A DNA stretch of 64,000 nucleotides from NCBI RefSeq assembly GCF_009208105.1, contig NZ_WFKL01000001.1, forward strand, positions 1,178,001 through 1,242,000, given 5' to 3'. Positions 50,323 to 62,346 of the stretch are shown here, in pieces. The position numbers and the translations under genes were made by a program. A model generated the notes under the pieces. That model was given only the letters and a program-made list of their open reading frames with translations, did not search any database and was not told the origin of the DNA. Each line of letters opens with the position of its first letter. Within the stretch, counting starts at the first letter, position 1. Source of the DNA: Rouxiella sp. S1S-2. GTDB taxonomy: Bacteria; Pseudomonadota; Gammaproteobacteria; Enterobacterales; Enterobacteriaceae.

Positions 50323-50880
50323 GTGATAAATGACATCAGAAAAGATGCTGAAATTCGCATGGGTAAATGCGTTGAAGCATTCGAAAACAACATCAACAAA
50401 ATCCGCACCGGCCGTGCACAACCGAGCATTCTCGATGGTATTCAGGTTGAATACTACGGTTCTAAAACTCCGCTGCGCCAGTTAGCAAACGTGGTAGTAG
50501 AAGATGCGCGTACTCTGGCGGTAACCGTGTTTGACCGTTCTATCAGCGCCGCGGTAGAAAAGGCCATCATGACATCAGACCTGGGCCTGAACCCAATGTC
50601 TGCCGGCAGCACTATCCGCGTGCCATTGCCTCCGTTGACTGAAGAACGTCGTAAAGACTTCATCAAGATCGTACGTGGCGAAGCAGAGCAGGGCCGTGTT
50701 TCCGTACGTAACGTACGTCGTGATGCGAACGATAAAGTTAAAGCTCTGCTGAAAGATAAAGAGATCAGTGAAGACGAAGATCGCCGCTCTCAGGAAGATA
50801 TTCAGAAAATGACCGACGTGTTTATCAAGGCTGTTGATAAGGCACTGAGTGATAAAGAAGCAGAACTGCTGGATTTCTAA
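50323..50880 (+). CDS. frr: Frr, ribosome recycling factor
   Basis: A 185-aa protein that, with EF-G, splits the post-termination ribosome. The start codon is GTG ([15 protein letters not shown]), as in E. coli. The long three-helix bundle (about 1-30 and 105-185) is broken by the beta domain with [15 protein letters not shown] strong terminator lies downstream. Confidence 0.97.
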   Translation: MINDIRKDAEIRMGKCVEAFENNINKIRTGRAQPSILDGIQVEYYGSKTPLRQLANVVVEDARTLAVTVFDRSISAAVEKAIMTSDLGLNPMSAGSTIRVPLPPLTEERRKDFIKIVRGEAEQGRVSVRNVRRDANDKVKALLKDKEISEDEDRRSQEDIQKMTDVFIKAVDKALSDKEAELLDF

Positions 50881-50900
50881 TCTATTGCAGGCTGTTTCCA

Positions 50901-50933
50901 AAAGCGTCGCAAATGCGGCGCTTTATTTTTTTT
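50901..50933 (+). terminator. Terminator after frr
   Basis: AAAGCG-T-CGC and GCG-G-CGCTTT pair around a 4-nt loop, followed by ATTTTTTTT. Confidence 0.88.
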
Positions 50934-51114
50934 AAAAAACATATCCCACAAAACTCCCATACTTAATTGTAAATTAAGTATTTATCAATAAAATGGGCAG
51001 CATCCCGTCGAAGTGAACCACAGTAATTGGTGCTTTAATCTGATAGACAAGCGGCCCAAGGCGTAACAGACTGTGTCACCTCCGATAATGACTTTCGCTA
51101 TATTGAGTACCTTC

Positions 51115-52311
51115 ATGAAGCAACTGACTATTCTTGGCTCAACCGGTTCTGTTGGCACCAGTACACTGTCCGTAGTGCGCGCTAACCCCGACGCCTTTGC
51201 CGTTCGTGCGCTGGTCGCCGGCACAAATATCAAGGTTATGGCCGAACAGTGCCTGGAGTTTTCTCCGCAATATGCCTCAATGGCTGATGAAACGTCTGCT
51301 TCGGAGCTGAGACGCATTCTTAAAGAGCAGGGCAGCAAGACTGAAGTCATGTCGGGCGTGAAGGCTGCCTGTGAGTTGGCGGCGCTGGACGACGTAGAGC
51401 AAGTTCTTTCTGCCATTGTGGGTGCCGCCGGGCTGTTGCCGACGCTTGCCGCAGTAAAAGCCGGTAAACGCATTCTGCTCGCCAACAAAGAGTCTCTGGT
51501 GACCTGTGGTCGCATCTTTATGGATGCGGTGCGTGAAAGCCACAGCCAGTTGTTACCTATCGACAGCGAACATAACGCCATTTTTCAGAGCCTGCCGGAA
51601 AATGTTCAGCAACAGCTTGGCTATGCGTCACTTGAAAAGAATGGCGTCTCGCGCATTATTCTCACCGGCTCCGGCGGTCCTTTCCGCGAACTGCCGTTTG
51701 ACGCACTTTCGGCGGTGACGCCTGACCAGGCTTGTGCGCATCCTAACTGGTCAATGGGCCGTAAAATTTCCGTCGATTCCGCCACGATGATGAACAAAGG
51801 GCTGGAGTATATTGAGGCTCGCTGGTTGTTTAACGCGTCGGCAGAGCAAATGGAAGTCATTATTCATCCGCAGTCGATGATTCACTCGATGGTGAGATAC
51901 GTTGACGGCAGCGTATTGGCACAGCTCGGGTCGCCCGATATGCGCACACCCATTGCGCATGCCATGGCCTATCCTCAGCGCGTTGCGGCGGGCGTAGAGC
52001 CGTTGGATTTTTGTAAGATGGGGGCGTTGACCTTCAGTGAGCCGGACTACAGTCGTTATCCGTGTCTGAAGCTGGCCATTGAAGCCAGCCGCACCGGACA
52101 AGCTGCAACCACCGCGCTTAACGCCGCCAACGAAATTTCCGTCGCCGCGTTTCTGGCCGGAAAAATTCGCTTTACCGATATTGCCGAACTCAATCGTCAG
52201 GTGATGGAAAAAACCTTGCCTGGTGAACCTCAATGCGTGGAGGCGGTTCTAGACATTGACCGCACCGCCAGAGAGAGAGCACTGTTGTTATTACAGTCAT
52301 TTAGTCTGTAA
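51115..52311 (+). CDS. dxr: Dxr, 1-deoxy-D-xylulose 5-phosphate reductoisomerase
   Basis: A 398-aa enzyme of the MEP isoprenoid pathway that makes MEP with NADPH. The NADPH-binding motif [15 protein letters not shown] is at the N-terminus; the metal and substrate residues are in [13 protein letters not shown], and the flexible loop with GPFRELP and [19 protein letters not shown] is present. ATG 51115 is the family start. Its product feeds uppS downstream. Confidence 0.97.
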   Translation: MKQLTILGSTGSVGTSTLSVVRANPDAFAVRALVAGTNIKVMAEQCLEFSPQYASMADETSASELRRILKEQGSKTEVMSGVKAACELAALDDVEQVLSAIVGAAGLLPTLAAVKAGKRILLANKESLVTCGRIFMDAVRESHSQLLPIDSEHNAIFQSLPENVQQQLGYASLEKNGVSRIILTGSGGPFRELPFDALSAVTPDQACAHPNWSMGRKISVDSATMMNKGLEYIEARWLFNASAEQMEVIIHPQSMIHSMVRYVDGSVLAQLGSPDMRTPIAHAMAYPQRVAAGVEPLDFCKMGALTFSEPDYSRYPCLKLAIEASRTGQAATTALNAANEISVAAFLAGKIRFTDIAELNRQVMEKTLPGEPQCVEAVLDIDRTARERALLLLQSFSL

Positions 52312-52442
52312 AATTATACGTCAATGATTGAGGTCGTTTGTTCGAACAACGTTGAAATGATATAGTCTGCGCCTCCTGATAACGCATAATTGCGTTTAAT
52401 GGCGTTACTTCTCATTTTTAAGTACGTTGGTAGTCCGGTTAG

Positions 52443-52472
52443 GCCGTGCCTGATAGGGTTCACGGCTTTTTT
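52443..52472 (+). terminator. Terminator between dxr and uppS
   Basis: GCCGTG pairs with CACGGC around a 12-nt loop followed by six T residues. uppS would then need its own promoter or readthrough. Confidence 0.75.
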
Positions 52473-52554
52473 ACGCGCACGCTTCATCATGCACGCGAAT
52501 GCAAAAGTACCCGATGACGTCGTAAATTCTAGCTAAAGGAAATGAGTACGGGTT

Positions 52555-53313
52555 ATGTCGTTCGAGAATCAACAAATGACTGATACAACTTGTCTGCTAC
52601 CGCGCCATGTTGCCATTATTATGGATGGAAATGGCCGCTGGGCGAAACGTCAGGGAAAAATGCGGGTCTTTGGTCATAAAGCGGGAGTGAAATCCGTACG
52701 TAGAGCCGTGAGCTTTGCTGCAAGCCATCACCTTGATGCACTCACGCTTTATGCCTTTAGCAGTGAAAACTGGAATCGCCCCGTTCAGGAAGTTTCTGCA
52801 TTGATGCAGCTTTTTGTTCGAGCGTTAGACAGTGAAGTGAAAAGTCTGCACAAACATAATGTTAGACTGCGGATTATTGGCGATCTCAGCCGTTTTAGCC
52901 CGCGCTTGCAGGATATGATCCGTCGTTCAGAAACGCTTACACAAAACAACGATGGTCTTACGCTTAACATCGCTGCCAATTACGGCGGACGGTGGGATAT
53001 TATCCAGGGCGTAAAGAAACTGGCGGCTCAGGTTGAAGCTGGTACACTGCGGGCGGAGCAAATCACGGAAGAAGCCCTCGGCGCGTCTGTCTGTATGAGC
53101 GAGTTGGCACCTGTGGATCTGGTGATCAGAACCGGTGGGGAACATCGAATCAGTAACTTTTTGCTGTGGCAGATTGCCTACGCTGAACTTTACTTTACCG
53201 ACGTCCTCTGGCCTGATTTTGATGAAATTGTCTTTGAAGGTGCGCTGAATGCTTTTGCACAACGCGAGCGTCGCTTCGGGGGGACTACACCTATCGGCGC
53301 CAATGCGTCCTAG
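52555..53313 (+). CDS. uppS: UppS (IspU), undecaprenyl diphosphate synthase
   Basis: A 252-aa cis-prenyltransferase that makes the C55 lipid carrier for peptidoglycan and O antigen. The catalytic Asp is residue 24 in [12 protein letters not shown]; downstream, FSSENWNRP and [19 protein letters not shown] are conserved. An alternative start is the Met at codon 8. cdsA begins 9 bp after the stop. Confidence 0.96.
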   Translation: MSFENQQMTDTTCLLPRHVAIIMDGNGRWAKRQGKMRVFGHKAGVKSVRRAVSFAASHHLDALTLYAFSSENWNRPVQEVSALMQLFVRALDSEVKSLHKHNVRLRIIGDLSRFSPRLQDMIRRSETLTQNNDGLTLNIAANYGGRWDIIQGVKKLAAQVEAGTLRAEQITEEALGASVCMSELAPVDLVIRTGGEHRISNFLLWQIAYAELYFTDVLWPDFDEIVFEGALNAFAQRERRFGGTTPIGANAS

Positions 53314-53322
53314 GGAGAACTT

Positions 53323-54171
53323 TTGCTGAAGTATCGCATTATCACAGCTTTGATTTTGATCCCTATTGTTATTGCGGCGCTGTTTTTGCTGCCGCCAGTA
53401 GGCTTTGCCGTTGTTAACATCGTTGTCTGCATGCTGGCCGCGTGGGAATGGGGGCAATTTTCAGGATTTGCATCACGTTCACAGCGCTTGTGGTTGGCCA
53501 TTCTTTGCGGTTTACTGCTTACCGCGATGATGTGGAGCCTGCCTGCCTATCAACAGTTGGATCACCTTGCGCTCGTTAATGGGTCCCTTTGGTTCTCACT
53601 GGCCTGGTGGATTGCGGCATTTGTGCTGGTTGTTGCTTATCCCAGCTCTGCGGCGCTATGGCGTAACTCACGGACGCTGAGGCTGATATTTGGTTTACTA
53701 ACCATTGTTCCTTTCTTCTGGGGTATGCTGTCACTGCGTCTTTATGGCTATGCAGAAAACCATTACAACGGCGCCTGGTGGCTACTGTATGTCATGCTGC
53801 TGGTTTGGGGTGCTGACTCAGGTGCCTACCTGTTTGGAAAACTGTTTGGTAAACACAAGCTCGCTCCTAAAGTCTCTCCAGGAAAAACCTGGGAAGGTCT
53901 GGTTGGCGGTCTGTTAACCTCGGCCCTGATATCATGGCTGTTCGGTCGCTATGCGCCCTTAGACGTTGTTCCTTCAACCCTGTTGATTTGTTCTATTATT
54001 GCCGCGCTGGCCTCTGTACTCGGTGATTTGACCGAAAGCATGTTCAAGCGTGAAGCCGGAATTAAAGACAGTGGTAATTTAATACCCGGTCACGGTGGAA
54101 TTATGGACCGTATCGACAGCCTTACTGCTGCGGTGCCGGTGTTTGCCTGCCTCATGCTGTTAGTGTATTAA
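53323..54171 (+). CDS. cdsA: CdsA, CDP-diglyceride synthase
   Basis: A 282-aa inner-membrane enzyme (about eight helices) making CDP-diacylglycerol, precursor of all phospholipids. TTG start at 53323 behind GGGAGAA, giving MLKYRIITALILIPIVIAAL as in E. coli. The family signature runs from SMFKREAGIKDSGNLIPGHG to GGIMDRIDSL near the C-terminus, and the tail is three residues shorter than in E. coli. It is in an operon with uppS. Confidence 0.96.
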   Translation: MLKYRIITALILIPIVIAALFLLPPVGFAVVNIVVCMLAAWEWGQFSGFASRSQRLWLAILCGLLLTAMMWSLPAYQQLDHLALVNGSLWFSLAWWIAAFVLVVAYPSSAALWRNSRTLRLIFGLLTIVPFFWGMLSLRLYGYAENHYNGAWWLLYVMLLVWGADSGAYLFGKLFGKHKLAPKVSPGKTWEGLVGGLLTSALISWLFGRYAPLDVVPSTLLICSIIAALASVLGDLTESMFKREAGIKDSGNLIPGHGGIMDRIDSLTAAVPVFACLMLLVY

Positions 54172-54211
54172 CCTTTCTGCCGGCGGCAGTTTTTAAGGAA
54201 TTGTTAGGATT

Positions 54212-55567
54212 ATGATGAACATACTCTGGAGCCTGGCCGCCTTTATTGTTGCATTGGGGGTGCTTATCACCGTGCACGAATTTGGCCATTTCTGGGTTGC
54301 TCGTCGCTGCGGCGTTCACGTTGAACGTTTCTCTGTCGGTTTTGGACGTGCGCTGTTGCGCCGCACCGACAAACGGGGAACCGAATACGTGCTCGCCCTT
54401 ATTCCTCTGGGCGGTTACGTCAAAATGCTCGACGAGCGTGTTGAAGCCGTCGCCCCTGAACTGCGCCATCAATCCTTCAATAACAAAACAGTCTTGCAGC
54501 GAGCGGCAATCATTAGCGCGGGACCTATTGCTAATTTCATCTTTGCCGTTTTTGCCTACTGGCTGGTGTTCATCATTGGCGTGCCAAGCGTGCGTCCCGT
54601 AGTCGGCGAAATCACCCCGCAATCCGTTGCTTCTCAAGTCAATATTTTACCAGGAATGGAACTTAAGTCTGTTGCCGGTATCGAAACGCCTGATTGGGAT
54701 TCAGTTCGCATGGCATTGATTGGCGAAATTGGCGATGCAAAAACGACCATCGGTTTTGCTCCTTTTGGCTCCAATCAGGTTACCGAAAAGCAGCTTGATC
54801 TTAAGGCCTGGCATTTTGACCCGGAAAAACAGGATCCTGTCGTCGCGTTGGGGATTATCCCTCGCGGGCCGCAGATAGAAACTGTTCTGGCTCAAATTCA
54901 GGCAGACTCCGCCGCCCTGAAGGCCGGTTTGCAAGCGGGCGACAGGATAGTTAAAGTTGATGGTCAGGTTTTAGTAAGTTGGCAAGCTTTTGCGATTCAG
55001 GTACGCGATAATCCGGGCAAGCCGATGGCGTTGGAAGTTGAGCGTAACGGTCAGCCTTTGAACTTAACGCTGATACCGGACACTAAATCAGTGGGAAAAG
55101 GGCAGGCGCAGGGTTTTGCCGGCGTAGTGCCTAAAATTATCCCGCTGCCTGACGAGTACAAAACGATTCGCCAGTATGGACCGTTTGTGGCGTTTTATCA
55201 GGCTGGGGATAAAACCTGGCAACTGATGAAATTAACGGTCAATATGCTGGGCAAGTTAATAACCGGTGATGTGAAGCTGAACAACCTGAGTGGCCCTATT
55301 TCCATCGCACAGGGCGCAGGTATGTCAGCTGAGTACGGATTAATATACTACCTGATGTTTTTGGCACTGATCAGTGTCAATCTCGGTATTATCAATCTGT
55401 TCCCGTTGCCGGTGTTAGATGGTGGTCACCTGTTGTTTTTGGCAATAGAAAAGCTCAAGGGTGGGCCAGTTTCCGAGCGAGTTCAGGACTTCAGTTACCG
55501 CATTGGCTCTGTTTTGCTGATGCTGTTGATGGGGCTTGCACTTTTCAATGATTTCTCCCGTCTTTAA
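54212..55567 (+). CDS. rseP: RseP, site-2 intramembrane zinc protease
   Basis: A 451-aa inner-membrane protease that cuts RseA after DegS to release sigma-E and also clears signal peptides. The zinc motif HEFGH is in helix 1 ([14 protein letters not shown]), two PDZ domains follow (about 115-310), and the third zinc ligand Asp is in [13 protein letters not shown]. Two adjacent ATGs (54212, 54215) are possible starts. bamA follows after 34 bp. Confidence 0.96.
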   Translation: MMNILWSLAAFIVALGVLITVHEFGHFWVARRCGVHVERFSVGFGRALLRRTDKRGTEYVLALIPLGGYVKMLDERVEAVAPELRHQSFNNKTVLQRAAIISAGPIANFIFAVFAYWLVFIIGVPSVRPVVGEITPQSVASQVNILPGMELKSVAGIETPDWDSVRMALIGEIGDAKTTIGFAPFGSNQVTEKQLDLKAWHFDPEKQDPVVALGIIPRGPQIETVLAQIQADSAALKAGLQAGDRIVKVDGQVLVSWQAFAIQVRDNPGKPMALEVERNGQPLNLTLIPDTKSVGKGQAQGFAGVVPKIIPLPDEYKTIRQYGPFVAFYQAGDKTWQLMKLTVNMLGKLITGDVKLNNLSGPISIAQGAGMSAEYGLIYYLMFLALISVNLGIINLFPLPVLDGGHLLFLAIEKLKGGPVSERVQDFSYRIGSVLLMLLMGLALFNDFSRL

Positions 55568-55601
55568 GGCGGAGATTAGGTTAGGAAGACGCATAACAAC
55601 G

Positions 55602-58025
55602 ATGGCGATCAAAAAGTTGCTCATAGCGTCGCTGCTGTTTGGCAGCGCAACCGTATACGGTGCAGATGGATTCGTAGTGAAGGATATTCATTTCGAAGGC
55701 CTACAGCGCGTTGCCGTCGGTGCGGCGTTACTCAATATGCCGGTTCGCGTAGGGGATACAGTTACCGACGATGATATCAGTAATACCATTCGTGCATTGT
55801 TTGCCACAGGCAACTTTGAGGACGTTCGCGTCCTGCGCGATGGCGATTCACTGATTGTTCAAGTCAAGGAGCGCCCAACAATCGCCAGCATCACCTTCTC
55901 CGGCAACAAAGCCGTGAAAGATGACATGCTGAAACAAAACCTTGAAGCCTCTGGCGTCAGGGTTGGCGAAGCGCTTGACCGTACAACAATTTCCAGCATC
56001 GAAAAAGGTCTGGAAGACTTCTACTACAGCGTGGGTAAATACAGCGCGTCAGTAAAAGCCGTTGTTACGCCGTTACCCCGCAACCGCGTAGACTTGAAAC
56101 TGGTCTTTACCGAAGGTGTCTCTGCACAAATTCAGCAGATTAACATCGTGGGTAATCACGCTTTCAGCACCGATCAATTAGTTTCTCAGTTTCAGCTGCG
56201 CGACGAAGTGCCGTGGTGGAACGTTATTGGGGATCGTAAATACCAGAAGCAGAAACTTTCCGGAGATCTGGAAACGCTGCGCAGCTACTACCTGGACCGC
56301 GGTTATGCACGTTTTAACATCGACTCTACTCAGGTCAGCCTGACGCCGGACAAAAAGGGGATTTACATCACCCTGAATATCCACGAAGGCGACCAGTATA
56401 AAGTCACGGGTGTGCAAGTTGCCGGTAACATGCAGGGTCACTCGGCTGAAGTCGAAAGCCTGAGCAAAATCAGCAAGGGTGAGCTTTACAGCGGCGCCAA
56501 AGTTACCAAAATTGAAAACGACATCAAAGCGATGTTGGGTCGTTATGGCTATGCCTACCCGACTGTGACCACACAGCCGGAAGTTAACGACAAAGATAAA
56601 ACCGTTATTCTGCACGTCAGCGTCGATGCCGGGAACCGTTACTACGTTCGTCACGTTCGATTCGAAGGCAACGACACCAGCAAAGATACCGTGCTGCGTC
56701 GTGAAATGCGCCAGATGGAAGGAACATGGCTCGGCAGTGATCTGGTCGATAAAGGCAAAGAGCGTTTGAACCGCCTTGGTTATTTTGACACGGTTGATGT
56801 TGAAACTCAGCGTGTACCAGGTACAACGGATCAGGTTGACGTGGTCTACAAAGTTAAGGAACGTAACACCGGTACCTTTAACTTTGGCGTGGGTTATGGT
56901 TCAGAGAGTGGCGTCAGCTTTACCGTAGGCGTTCAGCAGGATAACTGGTTAGGTACCGGTTACCAGGCTGGCATCACGGGTACCAAAAATGACTACCAGA
57001 CCTATACCGAACTGACTGTTACCAACCCGTACTTTACGGTTGATGGCGTGAGTCTGGGCGGTCGTGTGTTCTATAACGACTTTAAAGCAGATAATGCTGA
57101 CCTGTCTGAATATACCAATAAAAGTTATGGTATTGGCGGCAACCTGGGCTTCCCGGTTAACGAAAATAACTCACTGCGTCTGGGGCTCGACTATGTTCAT
57201 AATGACTTGTCGAACATGGAGCCGCAGGTATCAATGTTCCGTTACCTGAACAGCGTGGGCAAAGATCCAAGCGTGGTTGCAGGTGAGAATACCTCGGACG
57301 CAACCTTCAGCGCCGATGACTTCTTCCTGACGTTAGGCTGGGGTTATAATAATCTGGACCGTGGCTTCTTCCCGACTGCGGGTAGCAAGGCCAGCCTGAG
57401 CGGTAAAGTGACCGTGCCGGGCTCGACCAACGAATATTATAAAATCACCTTCGATGCAACCAGCTATCTGCCTCTGTCCGAGAGCCATAACTGGGTGTTG
57501 ATGGGACGTGCTCGCGCCGGTTATGCCGACGGCCTGGGCGGTAAAGAAGTGCCGTTCTATGACAACTTCTATGCCGGTGGTTCAAGCAGCGTACGTGGTT
57601 TCCAGTCGAACACCATTGGTCCTAAAGCCGCTTACTACAACTGTCCGACGGGTGCGACTTCTTATAAAGGTTGCCCAATCGATAACTCCGACGATGCAGT
57701 GGGAGGTAATGCGATGGGGCTGCTTAGCGCCGAGCTTATCGTTCCAACGCCGTTTGTCGGTGATAAATACGCTAACTCACTGCGTACCTCTGTATTCGTA
57801 GACGGCGGTACCGTGTGGGATACCAATTGGGACAACACCGCAGAGACTATTGCTGCCGGCGTTCCTGATTACAGCAAACCAGGCAATATCCGTGTTTCTT
57901 CCGGTGTGGCATTGCAGTGGCAGTCTCCTTTGGGACCTCTGTCATTCTCTTATGCGCAACCTGTCAAGAAATACGATGGTGACAAGGCAGAACAGTTCCA
58001 GTTTAACATTGGTAAAACGTGGTAA
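55602..58025 (+). CDS. bamA: BamA, outer-membrane protein assembly factor
   Basis: An 807-aa Omp85 protein: a signal peptide ([20 protein letters not shown]), five POTRA domains (about 22-420) and a 16-strand barrel ending IGKTW with a C-terminal aromatic residue. The essential loop 6 motif VRGF is in [16 protein letters not shown], followed by a Cys pair ten residues apart (NCP...GCP) that parallels the loop 6 disulfide of E. coli. The extracellular loops differ most from E. coli, as expected. ATG 55602 is the family start. Confidence 0.97.
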   Translation: MAIKKLLIASLLFGSATVYGADGFVVKDIHFEGLQRVAVGAALLNMPVRVGDTVTDDDISNTIRALFATGNFEDVRVLRDGDSLIVQVKERPTIASITFSGNKAVKDDMLKQNLEASGVRVGEALDRTTISSIEKGLEDFYYSVGKYSASVKAVVTPLPRNRVDLKLVFTEGVSAQIQQINIVGNHAFSTDQLVSQFQLRDEVPWWNVIGDRKYQKQKLSGDLETLRSYYLDRGYARFNIDSTQVSLTPDKKGIYITLNIHEGDQYKVTGVQVAGNMQGHSAEVESLSKISKGELYSGAKVTKIENDIKAMLGRYGYAYPTVTTQPEVNDKDKTVILHVSVDAGNRYYVRHVRFEGNDTSKDTVLRREMRQMEGTWLGSDLVDKGKERLNRLGYFDTVDVETQRVPGTTDQVDVVYKVKERNTGTFNFGVGYGSESGVSFTVGVQQDNWLGTGYQAGITGTKNDYQTYTELTVTNPYFTVDGVSLGGRVFYNDFKADNADLSEYTNKSYGIGGNLGFPVNENNSLRLGLDYVHNDLSNMEPQVSMFRYLNSVGKDPSVVAGENTSDATFSADDFFLTLGWGYNNLDRGFFPTAGSKASLSGKVTVPGSTNEYYKITFDATSYLPLSESHNWVLMGRARAGYADGLGGKEVPFYDNFYAGGSSSVRGFQSNTIGPKAAYYNCPTGATSYKGCPIDNSDDAVGGNAMGLLSAELIVPTPFVGDKYANSLRTSVFVDGGTVWDTNWDNTAETIAAGVPDYSKPGNIRVSSGVALQWQSPLGPLSFSYAQPVKKYDGDKAEQFQFNIGKTW

Positions 58026-58057
58026 TCTGTTACCGCAACTGAGCCTTATCAGCAGAA

Positions 58058-58100
58058 TCGCAAAGGCCTGAGTGATAGTCATATTCTCAGGCCTTATGCG
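58058..58100 (+). terminator. Hairpin between bamA and skp
   Basis: CGCA-AGGCCTGAG and CTCAGGCCT-TGCG pair around a 13-nt loop. Only a weak T stretch follows, so this is likely a partial terminator or processing hairpin inside the operon. Confidence 0.6.
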
Positions 58101-58148
58101 TAATTTACTGTGCCTCGTGGCACAAACGGGTGATGGAAGGAGTTTATA

Positions 58149-58649
58149 GTGAAAAAGTGGTTATACGCCGCAGGCCTCGGATTAGTTATGGCTGCTTCAG
58201 CTAGCGTTCAGGCTGCTGACAAAATTGGTGTTGTAAACGTTCAGCAAGTTTTCCAACAAATGCCTGCTCGTGATGCTGTTGCTAAACAGCTGGAAAACGA
58301 ATTTAAAGGCCGCGCAACTGCGCTGCAAGCTCAAGAAACTGCTCTGCAGTCTCAGATGCAAAACCTGCAACGTAATGCCGGTTCTATGAAAGCAGCTGAC
58401 CGCGCTAAACTTGAAAAACAAGTTATGGCTAACCGTGAAGATTTCTCTGCAAAAGCTCAGGCTTTTGACAATGACAATCGTAAACGTCAAGCAGAAGAGC
58501 GCAACAAAATCCTGGGCCGCATCCAGGACGCAGTGAAAACTGTAGCAGCTAAAGATGGTCTGGATATCGTTATCGACGCCAACGCTCTGGCTTATGCTTC
58601 TAACGACGCAAAAGACATCACTGACGAAGTGTTGAAACAGGTTAAATAA
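58149..58649 (+). CDS. skp: Skp, periplasmic chaperone for outer-membrane proteins
   Basis: A 166-aa trimeric chaperone. GTG start at 58149, as in E. coli. A signal peptide cuts at SVQA/ADKIG; the coiled-coil tentacles span about residues 50-125 (Gln/Lys/Ala rich) and return to a short beta body. It ends 2 bp before lpxD. Confidence 0.96.
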   Translation: MKKWLYAAGLGLVMAASASVQAADKIGVVNVQQVFQQMPARDAVAKQLENEFKGRATALQAQETALQSQMQNLQRNAGSMKAADRAKLEKQVMANREDFSAKAQAFDNDNRKRQAEERNKILGRIQDAVKTVAAKDGLDIVIDANALAYASNDAKDITDEVLKQVK

Positions 58650-58651
58650 GC

Positions 58652-59674
58652 ATGGCTTCAATTCGACTGGCTGATCTCGCACAGCAGTTGGATGCACAAT
58701 TGCACGGTGATGGCTCTCTTGCCATCACCGGCATTGCTTCAATGCATTCCGCACACTCTGAGCAAATCACGTTTTTATCAAACAGCCGTTACCGTGAACA
58801 GTTGGCTTCCTGCAATGCAGGGGCTGTAGTGTTGACGGAAGCGGATCTGCCATTTTGCCAAAGTGCGGCATTAGTGGTTAAAAACCCGTATCTGACCTAC
58901 GCACGCATGGCTCAAATTCTTGATACCACGCCTGCGCCAGCTCAAGATATTGCCCCAAGCGCCGTTATTTCTCCCGAAGCAAAACTCGGTGACAAGGTGT
59001 CTGTAGGTGCGAATGCGGTGATTGAATCGGGTGTTGAACTCGGTGATGGCGTCATTATCGGTGCAGGTTGTTTCATCGGTAAACAGGCTAAAATTGGTGC
59101 TGGAACACGCATTTGGGCCAATGTTTCTATCTATCATCGCGTGGAAATTGGTCAGAACTGTCTGATTCAGTCTGGCACGGTTATCGGTGCAGATGGCTTC
59201 GGTTACGCGAACGATCGCGGAAATTGGGTCAAAATCCCTCAGTTAGGTACGGTAATTATCGGCGACTCTGTCGAGATTGGTGCCTGTACTACCATCGACC
59301 GTGGCGCGCTTGACGACACTCAAATTGGTAACGGTGTTATCATTGATAATCAATGTCAGATTGCACACAACGTCGTGATTGGAGACAATACGGCGGTTGC
59401 AGGTGGCGTTATTATGGCGGGCAGTCTGAAAATTGGGCGTTATTGCCAGATTGGCGGTGCCAGCGTTATTAACGGCCATATGGAAATTTGTGATAAGGCC
59501 GTCGTCACTGGAATGGGAATGGTCATGCGACCAATTACCGAACCTGGGGTATACTCCTCCGGCATTCCGCTTCAGCCGAATAAAGTTTGGCGTAAGACTG
59601 CCGCGTTGGTTTTGAATATCGATGAGATGAATAAGCGCTTAAAAGCGGTAGAGCGTAAAATCGAAGAAGACTAA
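58652..59674 (+). CDS. lpxD: LpxD, UDP-3-O-acylglucosamine N-acyltransferase
   Basis: A 340-aa third-step lipid A enzyme, adding R-3-hydroxymyristate from ACP to the 2-amino group. An N-terminal uridine-binding domain precedes the left-handed beta helix (about 100-300), with the catalytic His in [17 protein letters not shown]-terminal helix follows. The start is 2 bp after the skp stop. Confidence 0.96.
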   Translation: MASIRLADLAQQLDAQLHGDGSLAITGIASMHSAHSEQITFLSNSRYREQLASCNAGAVVLTEADLPFCQSAALVVKNPYLTYARMAQILDTTPAPAQDIAPSAVISPEAKLGDKVSVGANAVIESGVELGDGVIIGAGCFIGKQAKIGAGTRIWANVSIYHRVEIGQNCLIQSGTVIGADGFGYANDRGNWVKIPQLGTVIIGDSVEIGACTTIDRGALDDTQIGNGVIIDNQCQIAHNVVIGDNTAVAGGVIMAGSLKIGRYCQIGGASVINGHMEICDKAVVTGMGMVMRPITEPGVYSSGIPLQPNKVWRKTAALVLNIDEMNKRLKAVERKIEED

Positions 59675-59845
59675 TTCACCAACAACTTACAACTAAAAAT
59701 CAATAAGTAAGATAATGATTTTGTTCTATACTTCATTGTCTTTTCGATTCTTAGTCCCTATTTGCGGCCTGCACAATGTCCTTCTTTGAGGGGCACGCAG
59801 GCCGTGCTATTGATGATATCAGTAATTTTAGACAGGACGAGTATT

Positions 59846-60334
59846 TTGAGCACTCCTACTCACAACGATCACTCTCAAGAAGAAGTTAGCGTAGAAGGTT
59901 TTGGTATTGGAGAAATACTTGAGCTGCTGCCGCACCGTTTTCCGTTTTTGCTGGTTGACCGCGTTGTCGAATACACCCCACATAAAACGCTGCGTGCGAT
60001 TAAAAATGTTTCTTTCAATGAGCCTTGTTTCCAGGGACATTTCCCGAGCAAGCCAATCTTCCCTGGCGTTCTGATCCTCGAAGCCATGGCGCAGGCTACC
60101 GGTCTGTTGGCGTTTAAAAGCGTCGGTAAACTTGAGCCAGGCGAGCTTTACTACTTTGCTGGCATTGACAGCGCACGCTTTAAAAAACCAGTGGTTCCAG
60201 GTGATACCATGGTTTTGGACGTTGAGTTTTTGAAAACTCGCCGCGGTGTGACTTGGTTCACTGGCGTAGCTAAAGTCGATGGCCAGGTAGTATGTGAAGC
60301 CCAGATGATGTGCGCCCGTAGTCAGGAGAAATAA
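59846..60334 (+). CDS. fabZ: FabZ, 3-hydroxyacyl-ACP dehydratase
   Basis: I start at TTG 59846, which has AGGA eight bases upstream, giving 162 aa (E. coli: 151, also a TTG start). It dehydrates 3-hydroxyacyl-ACP and competes with LpxA/LpxD for hydroxymyristoyl-ACP. The hot-dog active site is intact: His in FQGHFPSKP and Glu in [11 protein letters not shown]. The first ~20 residues ([18 protein letters not shown]) are longer than in E. coli FabZ. lpxA begins 3 bp after the stop. A frame to 59762 is open but non-homologous. Confidence 0.92.
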   Translation: MSTPTHNDHSQEEVSVEGFGIGEILELLPHRFPFLLVDRVVEYTPHKTLRAIKNVSFNEPCFQGHFPSKPIFPGVLILEAMAQATGLLAFKSVGKLEPGELYYFAGIDSARFKKPVVPGDTMVLDVEFLKTRRGVTWFTGVAKVDGQVVCEAQMMCARSQEK

Positions 60335-60337
60335 TCC

Positions 60338-61126
60338 GTGATTGATAAAACCGCCTTTATTCACCCTAGCGCCGTTGTTGAAGAGGGTGCCGTTATTGGT
60401 GCCGGTGTTCATATCGGACCTTTTTGCTATATCGGCTCTCAGGTCGAAATTGGCGAAGGCACCGAGCTCAAGTCTCACGTAGTAGTCAATGGCGTGACCA
60501 AAATTGGTCGTGAAAACCGTATTTTTCAGTTCGTTTCCATTGGTGAAATTAACCAGGACCTGAAATATGCCGGTGAGCCAACGCGTGTAGAAGTGGGCGA
60601 TCGCAACAATATTCGTGAGAGCGTGACCATTCACCGTGGTACCGTTCAAGGCGGCGAGCTGACTAAGGTGGGTAACGACAACCTGCTGATGGTGAATGCT
60701 CATATTGCTCATGACTGCGTGGTTGGTAATCGCTGTATTCTTGCCAACAATGCCACGTTGGGCGGTCACGTTCAGGTTGACGATTTTGCCATTATCGGTG
60801 GTATGACGGCAGTGCACCAGTGGTGCATTATCGGTGCCCACGTTATGGTCGGCGGTTGCTCCGGCGTTGCGCAGGACGTTCCTCCTTTTGTTATCGCTCA
60901 GGGAAATCACGCCACGCCGTTTGGTATTAATATCGAAGGGCTAAAACGTCGTGGTTTCGATAAGCCTTCTCTTCATGCGATCCGCAATGCTTATAAAGTG
61001 TTGTATCGCAGTGGTAAAACACTGGAAGAGTCGCAGCCTGAGATTGCCGCTATTGCTGCCGAGTTCCCAGCAGTGAAGCCATTCAGCGATTTTTTTGCTC
61101 GTTCAACGCGCGGCATTATTCGTTAA
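60338..61126 (+). CDS. lpxA: LpxA, UDP-N-acetylglucosamine acyltransferase
   Basis: A 262-aa first enzyme of lipid A synthesis, a trimer with a left-handed beta helix of hexapeptide repeats. The start is GTG 60338 ([20 protein letters not shown]). The catalytic His lies in [11 protein letters not shown] (His125 in E. coli), and the acyl-chain ruler region [17 protein letters not shown] is present. It is coupled to fabZ. Confidence 0.96.
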   Translation: MIDKTAFIHPSAVVEEGAVIGAGVHIGPFCYIGSQVEIGEGTELKSHVVVNGVTKIGRENRIFQFVSIGEINQDLKYAGEPTRVEVGDRNNIRESVTIHRGTVQGGELTKVGNDNLLMVNAHIAHDCVVGNRCILANNATLGGHVQVDDFAIIGGMTAVHQWCIIGAHVMVGGCSGVAQDVPPFVIAQGNHATPFGINIEGLKRRGFDKPSLHAIRNAYKVLYRSGKTLEESQPEIAAIAAEFPAVKPFSDFFARSTRGIIR

Positions 61127-61197
61127 TAGGCCATCGTTAACCGGCCCTGGCGAATAAGATTTGCTGATTTAGCAGCTCAACTGGATTTAATAAAACA

Positions 61198-62346
61198 ATG
61201 GAAAAGCCCGTTCTGACAATCGGCCTGGTTGCCGGTGAAACATCCGGCGATATTTTAGGCGCGGGTTTGATCCGGGCACTGAAAGGCCACTATCCTGATG
61301 CACGGTTTGTGGGGGTCGCAGGACCTCTGATGCAGGCAGAAGGATGTGAAGCCTGGTTCGAAATGGAAGAGCTGGCAGTAATGGGCGTGGTAGAAGTGCT
61401 AGAGCGTTTGCCACGCCTGTTAAAAATACGCAAAGAGCTAACTCAACGCTTTACCGAGTTGAAACCCGACGTCTTTGTTGGCATAGACGCGCCGGATTTT
61501 AACATCACTCTCGAAGGCCGTCTTAAAAAGCACGGTATTCGCACTATTCATTATGTCAGTCCGTCGGTTTGGGCCTGGCGACAAAAACGTGTTTTCAAAA
61601 TTGGAAAAGCGACAGACATGGTGTTGGCTTTCCTGCCTTTTGAAAAAGCGTTTTATGACAAATTTAACGTCCCTTGCCGCTTTATCGGTCATACCATGGC
61701 GGATTCAATGCCGCTGGACCCTGACAAAGCACTGGCACGAGCAACATTGGGCATTCCTCTTGACGTACACTGCCTGGCTTTGCTGCCAGGCAGTCGTAAC
61801 GCGGAAGTTGAAATGCTCAGCGCGGATTTTTTAAAGACCGCGCTGCTGCTTCGCGAGCGTTATCCAGATTTGCACATCGTCGTTCCGTTGGTTAATGCCA
61901 AACGTCGCGAACAGTTCGAACGCATCAAGGCTGACATTGCCCCCGACCTGCCGGCGCACCTGCTCGACGGTCAGGCTCGTGATGCGATGATTGCGAGCGA
62001 TGCCGCACTGCTGGCCTCGGGCACTGCCGCGTTAGAGTGCATGCTGGCAAAATGCCCGATGGTCGTGGGATATCGCATGAAGCCGTTTACCTTCTGGTTG
62101 GCTAAACGACTGGTGAAAACGCCGTATGTTTCTTTGCCTAACCTGCTGGCAGGGCGTGAGATTGTCACCGAACTGCTTCAGGAAGAGTGCGTGCCTGATA
62201 AGCTTGCTGCCGCCCTGTTGCCGCTGTTGGCGGGCGGAGAAACCAGTCACCGGTTGAAAGAAACCTTCCTCACGCTGCATGAAAGTATTCGACGTGACGC
62301 CGATGAACAGGCCGCGCAGGCAGTGATGGAGTTAGCAAGAAAATGA
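61198..62346 (+). CDS. lpxB: LpxB, lipid A disaccharide synthase
   Basis: A 382-aa GT-B glycosyltransferase (GT19) that joins lipid X to UDP-2,3-diacylglucosamine. The N-terminal [20 protein letters not shown] and the central [14 protein letters not shown] motif are diagnostic. Its stop overlaps the rnhB start (ATGA). Confidence 0.96.
   Translation: MEKPVLTIGLVAGETSGDILGAGLIRALKGHYPDARFVGVAGPLMQAEGCEAWFEMEELAVMGVVEVLERLPRLLKIRKELTQRFTELKPDVFVGIDAPDFNITLEGRLKKHGIRTIHYVSPSVWAWRQKRVFKIGKATDMVLAFLPFEKAFYDKFNVPCRFIGHTMADSMPLDPDKALARATLGIPLDVHCLALLPGSRNAEVEMLSADFLKTALLLRERYPDLHIVVPLVNAKRREQFERIKADIAPDLPAHLLDGQARDAMIASDAALLASGTAALECMLAKCPMVVGYRMKPFTFWLAKRLVKTPYVSLPNLLAGREIVTELLQEECVPDKLAAALLPLLAGGETSHRLKETFLTLHESIRRDADEQAAQAVMELARK

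Noticed and set aside
59828..60910. Open frame of 360 codons antisense to fabZ and lpxA
   Set aside because: Shadow frame across two well-supported genes; no ribosome site or homology.
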